Part shown: positions 12,155 to 25,739 of the stretch, in pieces
Position numbering within the stretch: position 1 is the first letter of the stretch
How the letters are laid out: the number at the start of each line of letters is the position of its first letter
From: Gentiana macrophylla
Taxonomy: Eukaryota; Streptophyta; Magnoliopsida; Gentianales; Gentianaceae
Direction: 5' to 3'
DNA: 64,000 nt
NCBI GenBank assembly: GCA_026214975.1
Contig: JAOBSW010001200.1
Coordinates: 1-64,000, forward strand
Notes under the pieces: model-generated
Told to the model about the DNA's origin: nothing
What the model saw: only the letters and a program-made list of their open reading frames with translations
Database searches by the model: none
Translations under genes and position numbers: made by a program

Positions 12155-15100
12155 CTGATCTATTGTCTCTTCTCTCTTTCTTGTCTAGCCTTCTCAGCTT
12201 GCTCTTGATAAGCTCTGATTTGTTCTATCATATCCCTCATCCATTCGTTTTCAATCGATTGTAAAATCAATGTAGGGATTAACTTGCTTCCACCGGTTCC
12301 AAGCTTGAGGCGGGATAAGGTTTATCGATTCACTCAAACCAAATTTCATATCTGATTCTTTAAACTCTTCAAGTGAATCATTTGCTTTTGTGATAGGCAA
12401 GTTCCTATCACCTCCGCCACTTCTTCCACTTCTTCCACCTCTGTTGCTTGCCCTTAAGGCTTTAACCCTTGCTTCCCAAAATCTCAATGCTAAGAAAGAG
12501 TTTAGACCTTCAAGATATCCCATATCCCGATAAGGTCTCATACATTATAGTATTCTTTCTTGTATTGTCTAAGGAGATCATCGATAAGTTGCACTCTGCC
12601 AGTGCAAAGTTGCTCGAGAGCATTAAGCTCATCCTTCCATCTTTCCTTGCAAAGAGTCTTGCAGCCTCCTTTCTTTGCGGTGATTGGCCCTCTTCCCCTT
12701 AGTGACATCATCAACAAAGCGGGATATGAGGCCATGAATACCCTCCGTGAGATTACCACTCTGTTCAATTGATTTTCTATAGTTCCGGTTCTTGTATCAA
12801 TTGAAGTAATCCTTGATTGCAAGGTCTCCTCCGATCCGTTGATCCTTGCGGTAAGTTTGGGATCGAGCACTGGCGGAGTTGTTGTGCGGCGGCCAGGCTC
12901 GATGGGTTCGGTGTTGCGGCAAGGTTGTCAAGTTTCGATGGATAGAAATAAGTTGATCTTTCGAGAAATTTATCTTTTGCGATATTTCCAACCTTGATGC
13001 CCCTCACATCTAGTATTAGATCATTTACAACATTTTGGGTAGATGTGAAGTTTGAAGCAAGCGTGGCGATTGATTGTCTGCATTTTCATTTACCATCTTC
13101 ATCGATTCTTCAAATCTTTCTTCTGTCTATCCGAGTTGTGTCCTTAAGCGTTGCATATCATGCCTTACGAGTCCTTAACTCATTCAAAGCGGCACTTCAC
13201 TGGTCATCCTTCCACACGGTGGCTTCATCAAAGTGAGCTCCTCAACATTGTACTGTGGCCTCTGATTGCTTATCACCATTGCCCAACTCCTATCCAGTCC
13301 AAAGCAGGTTAGGTCCTTCATATTCCTCCAGGATAGGATCAATGGCGAGTTCCTCAAAAGCAGTACAAATGCCACGAGGGGATCAACATCAATATCTTCT
13401 TCTTCAGGCATCCGAAATTCCTCATCATCGAAGTCAAAGTCCCAGCATTTGCTCATCCTCATTGGCGATCTGTGACCATCTTTCCTTCGGTGGTCTTGCC
13501 TCAGTAGGCTCCACTCTGAAGAGCCTCATCAACAACAAGGGTTTCCTCCAAACCCAAATCAAGTTCCAACCTTTGTCCAGTCTTTGTTTGAGACTCGGCA
13601 GACTGTACCTCTGTTCCAACCTTTGTGCGAGTCTTTGTTTGTACTCAAAGCAAACTGCACCTCCTCTTGACTCTCTGTGGATTGAATGTAGCCTCATTAT
13701 CCACTTGGAACCCTTCAGCATGACCAATTTTGTGCAGGATGATGGCAGTTTTAGTAAGAATGCCCTCAAAGTCAAAACCCTCTTGATATTCAATGGATTC
13801 CTCTGAGCTGGCACTAGGTTCAGTGAAATCAGTAACCTTTTCTCCATCAAAATCCTCACTCTCAAAGATCGGTTTGTGCAGATAGGCTCTACAACATGGA
13901 ATGTACTTGGTTCATCACCGACCTACCCGGACTCGTCAGTAATGCCTTCATTGATCAATGCCTCCAAATCATCCATGGTGAGATCCTGTAGATCCTCTTC
14001 CATCTCTTCAGTCTGCTGGCCCTCAGCAGACTTACTAGTCTCAGCTGCTTCTTAACTAGTGGCTTCAGTTGTTGTTTCTCTAGCCACTCCACTGGTCTCC
14101 CCATGAAACATCGGGGTATCATCATCAGAATCTGATGAGTCACTATCTGGTGTGAACTTTGGATCTCTGAACATAATAGCCCCACTTTTCTTTCCTTCAT
14201 TCAAAAGATCCATCAGCCTGGATTGCAACATGCTCGTGTCTATCAAATCCAACAGACTGTCCACACCTAACTGCTCAAATGCCCATTGTTCAAATCCACT
14301 CATTGGATCAATGGTGGTTTTCTGTCTCTTGTAGAATCCAAACTTCCACTTAAAATAGTTTTGCACCTTTTTGAAGTTAGGATCTACTTTGTCCTTTCTG
14401 GATGCCTTCTCATATGGCATAGATGGCTTCCTAATGGCAGGTTCAGCAGCTTGCTGACCTCCAAAAGCTTCAACAAGTAAGCTCATGGTTTCTTCAACAG
14501 ACGTTCTAAAGTCAGTAGGTTGCTGAGATTGTATATTTGTACGTACTACTTCCATCTGTACCACACTTGGTTCCTCCTGACTTATATGCTCATCAGCAGG
14601 GTAAACAGCAGACTGCTCTTCCCCCTGAGTTCTTGCCACACTTGCAGGGTCTTCAACCAAGTTTTCAATTACCTTTTCAACTACCAGCGAGTTCAGATTC
14701 GGTGGTTTCTTTGTGGTTCCTCGTAGATACTACAAAGAGAGCTCTCGTGGTCGAGCTTGATCATTGTGTATCTTCAACAGATTGCTCAACAACAACTCGC
14801 CCAAAGATCGAGTAGACTTGACACCCTCTTCAGGTGAGGAGTCAGTAATCTCCACAGGCCTGATTATAGTCAAGGGCTCAGCCTCAACAGCCTCTTCTTC
14901 CTCTTCTACTGATGCCCCTTCTTGGGCTCTCTGTGCCTCCAAGTTTCTTAATTCTTTCCCCTTTCCATGTTTCTTATTTTTGGCAATCTCCTTCATTCTT
15001 TTGGAGAGGGGTTCATCATCATCTTTTCCAGTAGATTTTCTCTTTCTACTAGCTTCCTTCTGTTGTTCCCTCAAAATTTCAACAATAGTTTTCCTTGCAG

Positions 15101-16087
15101 CTACAGCAGGGTCAGTAACCTCCACTTGACCCTCAGCAGACTCAGCAGTCTGTGCTGTTTCCTTTCTTGTTTTCTTTGAAGGCTTTGAAACCTCAGTTAT
15201 TTTCTTTGTATCTCCGCCCTTTCTTTTCTCAGCAGCCTTTTTGGGTGCAGCAGGTTTAACAGATTTCTTCTTAGATTGCTTAACTTGGTCACCACCAGCA
15301 TCACCATCATCTCCACCATTATCATCACCAACAGCCTCTCCAGCAACCTCTTCATCATCATCTAGACCAGGAATAGCATAATCAATTTCCTTCTTGTATC
15401 TAGACTGATTTATCTTCTCAGATTCAAGATCAGGAACTTCCAAATGATTCAAAGCAGGTGCGAATCATCAATCTAAGGTAAGGCCTTTGATTTCCTTTTC
15501 CCTACTTTCTCCTCCTTGGCTACTTTCTTCATATAATGAATGAAATAACCAGCCCAATCAAACTTCATGCTCCTGCAGATGATAATCATCAACTCTATCT
15601 TGGGCCCTGATAGAGTATCCATACTTCCAACTAGTCCCGGTATGTTCTTTGCAATGAGCTTGCTCGTGGTATACTCATTTCCAATATGTTTACTGATTGA
15701 TGCAGAGCGGATTTGGTGGCTGCATTTGTTTTAATCGATCTACAAAGCGCCATTTTTCCAATCCCATTGCTTGAGGATTGATTGAACCATCCACCACTTC
15801 TTCAAATCCAAACACTTCCCTCAGTAGACTAGAGGAGATTACAAGCTCCTCAAAGCATTCTGATTGTCTTGAATGCTTGGTTCCTTCTTCCACAACCATA
15901 TTCTTCCGAAATCAATAACATTGGTGTATGAGATTGTTTCTAATGTCGATATTGAGTTTGTTCTCCAAGCACGCAAACCTCCTTATTCTTCGACCTATAT
16001 TAATAGCCAACTCTGTTTGGTTTGCATCAACAACATAGCCTCTAACACTTTGGCTTGATTCGATTTGAACTTCAATCCTTTACGCCA
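12155..16087 (-). pseudogene. Env-like ORF of element C
   Basis: This is a long extra ORF after pol, homologous to 35734-39760 in E. The ATG is at 16087, but its third codon is a stop where E has MAEKVDVQ. The N-terminal third carries a globular region. The middle (14730-15452) is very charged, with GLDDDEEVAGE followed by Lys-rich runs such as KPSKKTRKET and RKRKSTGKDDDEPLSKR that resemble nuclear localisation signals. The C-terminal part (about 12250-13000) is predicted coiled-coil by eye, ending WKQVNPYIDFTI. At least eight frameshifts break it. I see no clear signal peptide or transmembrane helix. The function is unknown. Confidence 0.75.
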
Positions 16088-16733
16088 TTGAAATAAGAAA
16101 AGATGAAGAAGAATTGCTCTCAAATCTGTGTTCACACAATGTAGGATTTGCAGAGATAAAGCAGAAATTGCAAGTAAAGAATCCGCTGTGTAGCAGTCTA
16201 ATTATATAGACAGTGGGTAGTTGAAACTGTCATTGCACGTACATTGAGGCAACCACGATTAAACTGAATAAATGCTGGCTTGACACGTGTTCCACAACGT
16301 ATGATAACCGTTAGATCGTGTTAACTGCGGTTATAAAGGATAGAATAAATATCCCGCCAATATGCTTTTTGACTTTAATAACTTTGACTAAGTAACGTTC
16401 CATCCAAACAGGTAGTCCTCGCGAGGTGGGCTCGTGATCTGGCGATAAATAAGCTTCAAGTGACTCTTTGACATATGTACTGGCTTTGATCCTGTTTTCT
16501 ATTTGTTTTGTTCAATTGATAATACAAGATGATGTTTAATACCAATGACTGATCTGTCAAGTGAGCTCACCCAAAATGACAAAGACCAATCCCCTTGGCA
16601 ACCTCATTTGCTCAATTGTCCAAACATAAGTACATAGAATTGTTGATACCAATGACTAATCGCTAAGTGAGCTCACCCAACATAGCAAAGACTAATCCCT
16701 TGGTGAATTCCGAAGACATTCTTTGAATATCAG
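16088..16733 (-). other. Pol to env-like spacer of C with a 63-base direct repeat
   Basis: This is a noncoding spacer of about 645 bases. Two imperfect copies of a 63-base unit containing AGTGAGCTCACCCAA lie at about 16540-16602 and 16648-16710. The unit's core TGAGCTCA is palindromic. E has the same pair at the same distance. No TATA box or clear splice acceptor stands out. This is where an internal promoter, a splice site or an internal ribosome entry for the env-like ORF would have to be. Confidence 0.6.
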
Positions 16734-19700
16734 TCAACTTTTATAATTCCAAGTTAGAGTCCTTAATTTGGAAAATCTTTCTTTGTCAAGTGGTTTAGTG
16801 AAAATATCGAGCAAGTTGATCTTCATGAGGATGTATAGAACCACCACATATTTCTTTTCAACATGATCTCTTATAAAATGATGTCTCACATCAATGTGCT
16901 TGGTTCTTGAGTGCAAAACAGATTTTTCGTGATTGCAATTGCACTTGTGTTATCACACATAATTGGAATTTCCTTTTCTTCAATTCCATAATCCCTTAAT
17001 TGTTGTCTTAGCCATAGTACTTGTGCACAAAGAACTTCCAAAGACAATGTATTATTCACTTCAAGAGTGGAAGTTGATATAGAATTGTTTCTTACTAAAC
17101 CAGAAACCAGTCTATTTCCCATTAATTGTGAGTTCTGAGGTGCTTTTTCTATCAATCTTGCAACCAAAGATAATCGAGAATCGAGTAAGATATAACCTTG
17201 AAGCTTCCTTCCTTGGAATGCCATATCCCTACTCCCAAGGTCTCTTTAATGTACTTGAGAATTCTCTTGACTGCACCTAAGTGACTTTCTTTAGGTTTAG
17301 ATTGAAATCTTGCACAAACACCTACATCAAAGGATATATCAGGTCTGCTGGCAGTTAGGTACAGCAGACTGCCTATCATCCTTCTGTATAAGGTCTGATC
17401 AACATCTTTGCCTTCTTTATCTTCAACCAATCTGATGTTAGTACTCATAGGAGTTGAGTTCTTAGTCTTTGTTTTCCATACCAAACTTCTTCAGCAACTC
17501 CTTGGTATATTTGGTTTGATGAATGAAGATTCCATCTTTCATCTGTTTAACTTGCAATCCCAAAAAGTAGTTCATTTCTCCCATCATACTCATTTGGAAT
17601 TTGCTCTTCATTAGATTTGCAAACTTTTCACAAAGTAAATCATTTTTGAACCAAAAATTATGTCATCCACATAAATTTGTACCAGCCAGAAGTCTTTGTC
17701 CCTTCACTCGATTCGAAAAGTGTCTTGTCAATGGTGCTTTTGTGAATCCATTGTCCACCAAGAATTGAGATAGAGTCACATACCATGCTCTTGGTGCTTG
17801 TTTCAATCCATAAATTGCTTTGTTGAGTCTATACACTTTATCTTCTTGATCTTTAACTTCAAATCCAGGAGGTTCTTTGAACATACACTTCCTCCTCTAG
17901 AATGCCATTCAAAATGCACTCTTGACATCCATTTGATATACTTTGAAGTTCTTATATGCAGCATGTGCCAAGAATAATCTGATAGCTTCCAATCTTGCAA
18001 CAGGTGCATAAGTTTCATCAAAGTCTATTCCTTCAGCTTGAGAATAGCCTTTTGCAACTAGTCGGCCTTATTCCTCACAATGGTACCAGATTCATCAAGT
18101 TTATTTCTCAGTATACCCACTTAGTACCAATGATATTTGCATGATTTGGCCTATCAACTAGTGTCCAAACTTGATTCCTTTCAAATTCATTCAATTCCTC
18201 TTGCATAGCAATTATCCAATCTAGATCTGAAATTGCTTCTTCAACAACTTTAGGTTCCATTTGAGATAGAAAACAAGTAAACATAGCTTCCAGTTGTCTT
18301 CTAGTCCTCACACCTTGTTGTACATTGCCAATAACTTGTTCAGCAGGGTGATTCCTTAACCATTGTGGATTTTGGTTATTTTGATTTTCGGGAACATCAT
18401 CTTGGTGAGGTCTGTTGTAGCTTCTTCTACGGGGTGTCGGTGAGATCCTTGAACTCGCTTCGATTGTTGCATCGATAACATTACGGCCAGGTGTTCAAAG
18501 AGGCGATGATCGAGAAATTTTTGAGTCATTGAATCTTTCCAAAACTTCAACACAATCTGGATCAGTGACTTGTTGATTCTCAGCAGGTCCACAATCTTCA
18601 TCTTCCATACCAGTAAATTTAGGTTCATCAAACACAACATGAATCGTTTCTTCATGTTTCAGTGACCTCTTGTTCAGCACCCTGAATGCTCTGCTGACTG
18701 AAGAATATCCCAAGAAAATCCCTTCATCTGATTTTGGTTGGAAAGTTTTCAAATGTACCTTATGATTTAGAATAAAACATTTGCTTCCAAATGGATGGAA
18801 ATAGGATATGTTAGGTTTCCTTCCATTCCAAACCTCATAAGGTGTCTTCAGCAGCTTCTTGTTTACTGATGTTCTGTTTTGTGTATAGCATGCTGTATTT
18901 ACTGCTTCAGCCCAATATCTTTCAGGTAGCAATGCTTCACAAATCATTGTTCTTCCTGCTTCCTTTAAAGTTCTGTTTCTTCTTTCAAAGAACCCCATTT
19001 TCTTTGAGGTGTACAAGGCAATGACAAGTTGATGTAGTACACCATCTACATTCACAATATTCTCTTATAACTTTGTTGAGAAATTCGATTACCACTGATC
19101 GATCTTATCTTTATTACTCTTAAACTTTTCTCATTTTGTAATCTCTTCAAAAGATTAGGCATGCTTTGAAGTGTTTCACTTTTCTTGTTCATAAATATCA
19201 CCCAAGTGTACCTAGAGTAATCATCCACAACCACCAAGGTGTATACGTCGATTACACTTGTTGGAGTTATTGGTCCAAAAGATCCATATGCATCGGCTCC
19301 AACACTCTATTAGTTGATTGTTTGGTCTTTGATTTGAAACTTGACTTTATCTGTTTACCCTGCTGACATGCATCACATATAGAATCCTTCTTGAATGTGA
19401 TCTCAGGTAAACCAATCACCAGTTTCTTCTTCACCAACTGATTAATATCATCAAAGTTTAAGTGATTCAACTTCTTGTGCCATAACCAATTGAGTTCTGA
19501 TTTGGTATGCACAATCAGCGAGTTTATGGATCTAGATGTAGACCAATCAACAACATACATGTTCTGTTTGTTCTACCGACAAGTACAACTTGATCACCTC
19601 TTTCACTAATGACAATACAGTTGTCTTTGTCAAAAGTGACCTTGTATCCCTTGTCACAGAATTGTCCAGTGCTCAGTAAGTTGTAGTCCAGTCCTTCCAC

Positions 19701-19892
19701 ATATGCAACATTCTTGATTGTAAGTCCATTTCTGATAAGTGTGCCATATCCTCTTGTATATCCAGGTGTATTCTTGTTGCCAAAATTCACCCTTGGACCA
19801 TCTTTTGCCACAAAGTTTGTCAGACAGTGCTTATTCTTTGTCATGTGTCTGGAACATCCACCATCAAAGTACGGACACCCTACAAAACAAAG
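16734..19892 (-). pseudogene. pol of element C: protease, integrase, RT, RNase H
   Basis: The domain order is copia-type. Reading leftwards, the protease box is YFDGGCSRHMT near 19870, where most copia elements have D-S-G. The integrase zinc-binding region is WHKKLNHLNFDDI with CDAC near 19360-19470, and the integrase core is VVVDDYSRYTWVIFM near 19230. The C-terminal integrase includes FERRNRTLKEAGRTM near 18970. RT has [11 protein letters not shown] near 17800 and YVDDIIFG near 17655-17682. RNase H has IMCDNTSAIAITKN near 16930, and the ORF ends after IFTKPL at 16734. Frame breaks occur near 19050, 18490, 18100, 17660 and 16920. The protease follows an in-frame TAA at 19893-19895. Confidence 0.9.
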
Positions 19893-22195
19893 TTAATGCA
19901 TTTTAGGTACCCAAACTGTTTGGGTCCATAGTGATCGATGGCAAGCATGACCCTTGGTAAGTTTCCATAAGGTCTTCTCTCTGAATGTGTCATACTTTGG
20001 TTCATACTTTCGTTCATACATGTATTCCACACATCCATAAGTTCTAACAGTAGGTTGTGTAGGAATCACATATGTTTTCTGGCCTTTTGGTTTATAATGC
20101 TGTTTAAAGTGATTCTTGGTGTTAGAAGCATTAGTATAACCATTTGTTTGCTGTCTGTTAGGAACAGCCCTGTAGTATGGAGTCTGCTGAGGTCTTGTGT
20201 AAGTCCTCTGCTGATCCCATTGTCTAGGTTTTACCCTAGCAGTATGGTCAAACTTACTGTTTCTAGCATTAGATACAGGAATATTCCAATCATCATCAGT
20301 AGGGAACAGTCTACCTTTCCCCCTGAGATAAGTATCCCTTGAATGATTAACATTTTTGGGATTAGAATTCTTATCCTTGGAATATTTCTGTCTCTTACCC
20401 TTCTGTGGTCCAGCAGACTTGGTAGCAGGTCTGCTATCAGTAGGCTTAGAAGGCACAACAGTCCTGTGTTTAGATTTACCCTTTTTATTAGGAGCTGTTG
20501 ACTTCCTTGACTTCTGATTTTGCTTCTTTGAAGCATTCTCATTGGGTTTAACTGCCTCAGCAACCTTACTGGGAGTTGGATCTAGTGCAGGTACAAACTT
20601 AGGACCAATTCTGGAACTAGGTTCAGTAACCTTACTGGATCCACTCTTGTTAGATTGTTGAGTTCCAAATCCAAGCCCTGTTCTATCTCCATAAGGCTTT
20701 CCTGATTTGTATGCAGTAGTGGAACAAGATGGTTCAAATAGATTCAGAGGTCTGCTTTGGATGTTAAAGCAGACTTATGCCGATTCTGGTCCAACATCTT
20801 TTCCTTACCTTTGAGAACCCTCAATTCAAACTTTCAATCTTCCAACTTCCAATTCAAGAGCTTCTTTTTCACCTTCACAATCTCATAACCAGATTGTATT
20901 ATCCTCGATTGATTAAGGATGGCATCCAAAGTCTCATTGTTGTCGAATTTCTAGGATTTGAACCACAAGTTGATTCACAATCACTTCCAGCAGAGTGTTG
21001 ATAGATCTGATGTTGTATACCTCCTCGATTTCATCCATATTGGCCATCAAAGCATAATCCTCCATATCGACCAACTGATCTTTGTGTCATCTGATTCATT
21101 TCCTTTTTCAGATTCAACTTCATACCCTGATTCATCTTCATCAACCATAGCCTTCTTGCCATGTCTTCTTCGTTGACTCTTGGTCTTGATGAGTCGGACA
21201 ATCAGTCTAAAATGTCCAGCTTCTTGCAGTTGAAGCAAAGATAATCAGGTTCCTTGCCTTGTTTTAACTCAGGACAGTCAGGTTTGAAGTGTCCTGGTTT
21301 CTTGCAATGAAACCACAAATAGTCATTATATTTCTTTGGTTCTTCTTTCCTTCTTTCAGTAGGCCTCTTTGTGAAATTTCTTGAAGGGGCCTTTCCAGTC
21401 TTCATCATCCTGATTTTCTTGCTCAGTAGGGCAATCTGCTCTTGCATTTCATCCAGCAGATCATCATGTCCTCCTAATGTTTCTTCTTGATGTGAAGCAG
21501 CCAATGCAGTGGTCTTTGGCTCTTCCTTTTCAGTCTCAGGTACAAGTTTTTTGCTAAATTCATAAGCCTTGAGATCTGAAAACAACTTGAAGGTGTCTTC
21601 TTCATGCAATTTTCTCATTTCTTCAATTGCAGTCACCTTCATCTTCCAAACATCTTTGCGAGTAGAGCTTCCAAGATTTTGGTGTTTATTTCTTCTTTTG
21701 AATAACTTACACTCAAGCGAGAGGTAAGTTCATCCAAGATTGCATTGAATCTTGACTCCATTTGCTCAATGGTTTCATTTGGCAAACATCTTGAACTTTT
21801 GAAACCTCTTTTCCGCCCTGCGATCTTGTTCTTCTTTATTGCATCGATTGCCTTCACAGATTAGATGTATTTTGTCCCAAAGTTCCTTTGCGCTTTGCAA
21901 TCTTTAACCTTCATGTACATATTGCTATCCGAGTTCTATAAATGATATCAATAGCAATGTTGTTGAGGTTTGCTCTTTTCATCTTCTACATTCCATTATC
22001 TTTTTGGTTTAGGAATGTACTCTGTTGTATCACCCACTGTTACTGCCTTAGTAATCTCCAGTGGTCCATCAGTTAGTACATCCATCATCTCATCATGAGT
22101 AGCAGCAAGGTATGCCTCGCATTCGGCGTTTATACTCATCAAATCAATCAAGAGAACACATCAAAGATAGTTCTAGCATACCGAGTGTTGTCCAT
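19893..22195 (-). pseudogene. gag and basic linker of element C
   Basis: The ATG is at 22195 (MDNTRYARTIF). The UBN2-type copia gag core lies at about 21640-22120. A zinc-knuckle region at 21202-21340 reads FHCKKPGHFKPDC, with Trp replacing the first Cys, and a partial second knuckle CFNCKK follows. From 21190 to 19896 there is a long Lys/Gln/Asn/Pro-rich linker (for example KGKRQKYSKDKNSNPKNVN) ending WVPKMH and a TAA stop. The linker is unusually long and basic, which would suit nucleic-acid binding. Several frameshifts are present, some at CAG/CTG positions. Confidence 0.83.
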
Positions 22196-22285
22196 GATGC
22201 AAGTCTTTGAAAATCAAGAACTTGAAAGAAAGTTTTAAAGAATTTTCACAAGCACAACAAGTAGGATTACTTGAGCGTAGCTAAT

Positions 22286-22299
22286 CGCTCCGATACCAA
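22286..22299 (-). other. Primer binding site of element C (initiator tRNA-Met type)
   Basis: Read on the minus strand this is TTGGTATCGGAGCG, just inside the 5' LTR. It matches the usual plant copia primer site TGGTATCAGAGC except for one A-to-G change. Confidence 0.85.
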
Positions 22300-22300
22300 T

Positions 22301-23998
22301 TGTTGGTCCTTGAAAAGGCTTTGGTTAAGTTTAGATGGGGGGTGAATAAACTTAACACTTAAAACTTTGGAGTTAACAAAGCAACTTCAAAGCCGACTGC
22401 GATATTTCAGAGTTCTTTGAGACCTCGTGAGCCTCTTTGATAAAATGTGAGTCTCATCGACAGCTTTAGTTTTTGAATTTGTGCAAATGGAATTATATCA
22501 AAATTAAGCCCTAGTACTTGTTGTTAAATATGATACTAAGTATTAGATACTCATTAGTACAAGTGTGTGATTTCGGGGTTGCTAGATTCAGAGGGTGATG
22601 AATGAAATAAACTAAGTGCATAAAGTAAATGCTGAAAGTAAATAGTCAGATTTTATAGTGGTTCCAGGTGGTGTAATCCTGTCAGTCCACTCTTCTCCTG
22701 TGATATTGGAGGAAATCCACTAGAGATCTTTGATATAGCTTTTACAAAGATTCCTAAGGTTGCTTGTCCTTCACCAATAACTATGGCTTCACAAAGCTGG
22801 CGGGAACAGTAGGATTGTTGCTCCCGAGTCTTCCACTGGTCCTTGAAGGGTAGGATTGCCTCTTCACCAGCTCCACCACAAACAACAGTCTTTCACACCC
22901 AACAGATGCTTCACTGTCTTCAGCAGGTTCTTTATGAAATAAAGATTGAATCAAGTAAATATTCAGTTGCAGCAGCTTCATTAGGATGAAGTAATCGCAG
23001 CTTGCGTCTTCAAGTGTGTAGTCTTGATGCGGCTTGAATACTGAGAATGCACTTGAAGAAAATAAGCTGGATCGAGTAGCTTTATGCTCGATGAAGTTCA
23101 AAGCAGGTGTTTTTCATTTCGTAATTATCTCTTAAAGTTTATCCAAAATTCATCATCATTTTACGAGTTGAAAGTCCTCTTTTATAGGCAAGAATGCATG
23201 TGACTTGTATTTGAAATTCAAATGTGACCGTTCCTTGTTTTTGTCCCATCTGATTTGCATTCTGTCACTATTCATAGGACTGACACTGTCAGAATTCCTT
23301 TTTGACAGTGCAGTCTATCCACCCCTTTGACTTGTATCCAATGGATAAAAATATAAATCATCCCAACGTCTTTTAATCTCGGCCTTTGATTTCCTTGATA
23401 AGTCAGAGGTAGTTGGCTGTCCTTATCCATGTAATCTTCCAATAATCTTGAATTAATCGAGGTATTATATCAGCAGGTTCATCAGTCTGCTGAAGTACCT
23501 AGCAGTCTGTTGAACATCATATTTATGTGTATAAAATATACTGCAGCTGATTTCTTTTATCTAACTTTTAATTGTGAAGTTAGATTACACCATTTTAATT
23601 ATAACTAAGTTCCAAACATTATCCGACTTATGGAACTTAGACCTTCTACACAAGGTACATGTAATCAGTTTAGGTCATCACAGACTTGCCTAAATTCTGA
23701 TTCCATATCCTTGACTTTAATTACTAAGTTTGATCCCTTAGCCTTCAGAATCGAGTTTGAACCTCACCTTGAGTCTTCGTCTTGAAGAGGTTCCGACTAG
23801 TCTCATCGACCTATCTACCCCATCGACTGAGACGATCTCATTGATATCAATCGAATTTTTTTCTGATGCTTGTTTGATCAAACCTATTTATGAATCAAAC
23901 TCTAATAAACCTATACATTTGATCTAGACATCTTTTTGCCTTTGCACTATAACAGCTAGTATGGCACTCATCATCAAAACTTAGAAATAAGTCCAACA
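22301..23998 (-). repeat. 5' LTR of element C
   Basis: This 1698-base copy would drive transcription leftwards. A TATAAAAG box is present on the minus strand at 23179-23186, where the partner LTR has TATAAATAG. The LTR boundaries are TGTTGG and CCAACA with duplication GAATT outside. Confidence 0.95.
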
Positions 23999-25543
23999 GA
24001 ATTGTCTTATCAGGAGAAGAAAAAGTTCTTCGTTGATTTGAAATCTTTCATTTGGGATGAACCTTATCTTTTTAAGATCTGTAAAGATGGTTGGCTTAGA
24101 AGATGTGTTCCGTAATCCGGAGCAAATAATGATATTATTGAGCAGTGCCACAGTGGACCCACTGGAGGTCACTTTGGTCCTTGGAAAACCGTTGCCAAGA
24201 TTTTCCAATCTGGTTTCTATTGGCCCACGATCTTTAAGGACACAGAAGCTTTCTGTAAAGCTTGTGATAGATGCCAAAGAACCGGTACTCTGACAAGGCG
24301 TTTTGACATGCCTTTGAAACCCATCCTAGAATGCAAAGTCTTTGATGTGTGGGGTATCGATTTTATGGGACCATTCCCATCATCTTGTGGTAATAAATAC
24401 ATCTTAGTCTGCGTAGATTACGTATCAAAATGGGTGGAGGCTCAAGCCACTCCTCACAATGATCATAAGATGGTCATGAAATTTCTAAAGAAGAACATCT
24501 TCGTGAGGTTTGGATGTCCACGTGCCTTGATCAGTGATGAAGGGACGAATTTCTGCAACCGACCCCTAGAAAAAGTGCTCGAAAAGTATGGTGTTCGTCA
24601 TAAGACTGGCACACCATATCATCCGATGACTAGTGGTCAGGTTGAAATGAGTTACCAAAGTATTAAGAAAATCCTGGAAAAAACAGTCAATTAGTCATAG
24701 GAAAGACTGGAGTTTGAAGTTGGACGATGTACTATGGGCATACAGGACCGCCTATAAGACTCTCTATGGGTACATCTCCATATCAAATGGTTTATGGTAA
24801 GCCATGTCATCGCCAATGAGTTAGAGCATAGAGCTTATTGGGCTACAAAGTTTTCGAACTTTGATTCCCAATCTTGTGGTAAGCACCGACTGCAGCAGTT
24901 GCATGAGTTGGACGAATTCAGACTCCAGGCCTACGAAAGCGCCATGATTAGCAAAGATAAGATGAAACTCCTCCATGACGCCAAGATTAAGAAGAGAGAA
25001 TTCCATGTAGGGGAACAAGTTCTTCTGTATAATTCCAGGTTGCATCTGTTCCCTGGTAAGCTGAGGACACGATGGTCCGGTCCCTTTGAAATTCTCCAAA
25101 TTATTCCTGGAGGCATTTTGGAACTACGCGGTTATGGTGACCAACCGTTTCGAGTGAATGGTCAAAGGTACAAGCACTATATTGGTGAACCTAAAGAGAA
25201 ACCTTTGATTGTCCGTTTCCTCGATATCCTCGGGTGTGGTGCTACAAAAGTCGAAGAATTTGATGAGTTCTCACCCGACCTGTTTTCAGAGGATGACGGT
25301 AGTGGTCGATCTGAAGAAGTTCTAGCAGGTAGTTGGGATATGGAAGAGTTGGAGAGGGAGCGTCAGCTGAAACGTCATCAGAAGACTCAAAAGATGAAGA
25401 AGTCAACCATGGGGAAGTTCAAACGTGTTTGGAAAGCTATCAAAGATTTTACCCCATGTGTTAAGTGTGTGTTTCTTCGACCAAACCATCTTTGCTCAAA
25501 GTCTAGGCGAGGTAGTGGCCGGCAGAAAAGTCAAATGGCCTGA
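23999..25543 (+). pseudogene. Integrase of element B
   Basis: This resumes the B polyprotein after element C. The zinc-binding region (HCHSG near 24148, CKACDRC near 24255) has an HHCC-like arrangement. The catalytic core shows GIDFMGPF near 24356, ISDEGTNF near 24531 and SGQVE near 24633, giving the D-D-E triad. The C-terminal region (24794-25543) includes LLYNSRLHLFPGKLRTRWSGP, a pattern common to the gypsy integrase C-terminus, and then an acidic and basic tail ending at 25543. Frameshifts lie near 24100, 24290 and 24694. The enzyme would insert element DNA into the chromosome. Confidence 0.92.
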
Positions 25544-25564
25544 TCCAGGCTGAGCTTTGAACGG

Positions 25565-25610
25565 TGTCGAGCTAACGACATTAACCAAAAGCGCCACTGG
25601 GGGCAACCTA
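25565..25610 (+). other. Two-hairpin module, copy 1 (after B pol)
   Basis: This starts 22 bases after the pol stop. First hairpin: TGTCG, loop AGCTAA, CGACA. A linker with AAAAGCGC follows, then a second hairpin, CTGGG with a GGCAA loop and CCTAG, which includes one G-U pair. Similar modules occur at 26159 and in H at 57850. The function is unknown. Confidence 0.6.
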
Positions 25611-25739
25611 GATATCGTTATATTAGTTGTTTTTGTTTATGCTTTTGTAGTTTTAGCATTTAAGTTTAGTTTACTAAGTTTTTAGCCTTATTAAGTTTTG
25701 CGTTTGTTTATATCTGTCAGTTAGTTGTGCTTTCTAGAT

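Larger units (their letters stand above)
10302..23998 (-). mobile_element. Element C: Sirevirus-like Ty1/copia retrotransposon (minus strand)
   Basis: This is a full-length copia element in reverse orientation: 5' LTR at 22301-23998, 3' LTR at 10302-11998, and GAATT duplicated at 10297-10301 and 23999-24003. Reading leftwards it has a primer site, gag, a long basic linker, protease, integrase, RT and RNase H, then a 650-base spacer, a long env-like ORF and a polypurine tract. An extra ORF after pol and an AAAAAGGGGGAAAT tract fit the Sirevirus/Maximus lineage. It sits in B between RNase H and integrase. It is the same family as E, with different internal damage. Confidence 0.93.

Noticed and set aside
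14764..15129. Ser/Phe-rich plus-strand open frame
   Set aside because: It is the antisense shadow of the charged env-like ORF of C. A similar shadow appears at 38661-39047 in E.
22781..23101. Minus-strand open frame of 106 codons in the C LTR, also seen at 34361 and 46484
   Set aside because: It recurs only because the LTR recurs. The frame is not maintained to the same length in all copies and has no known domain.
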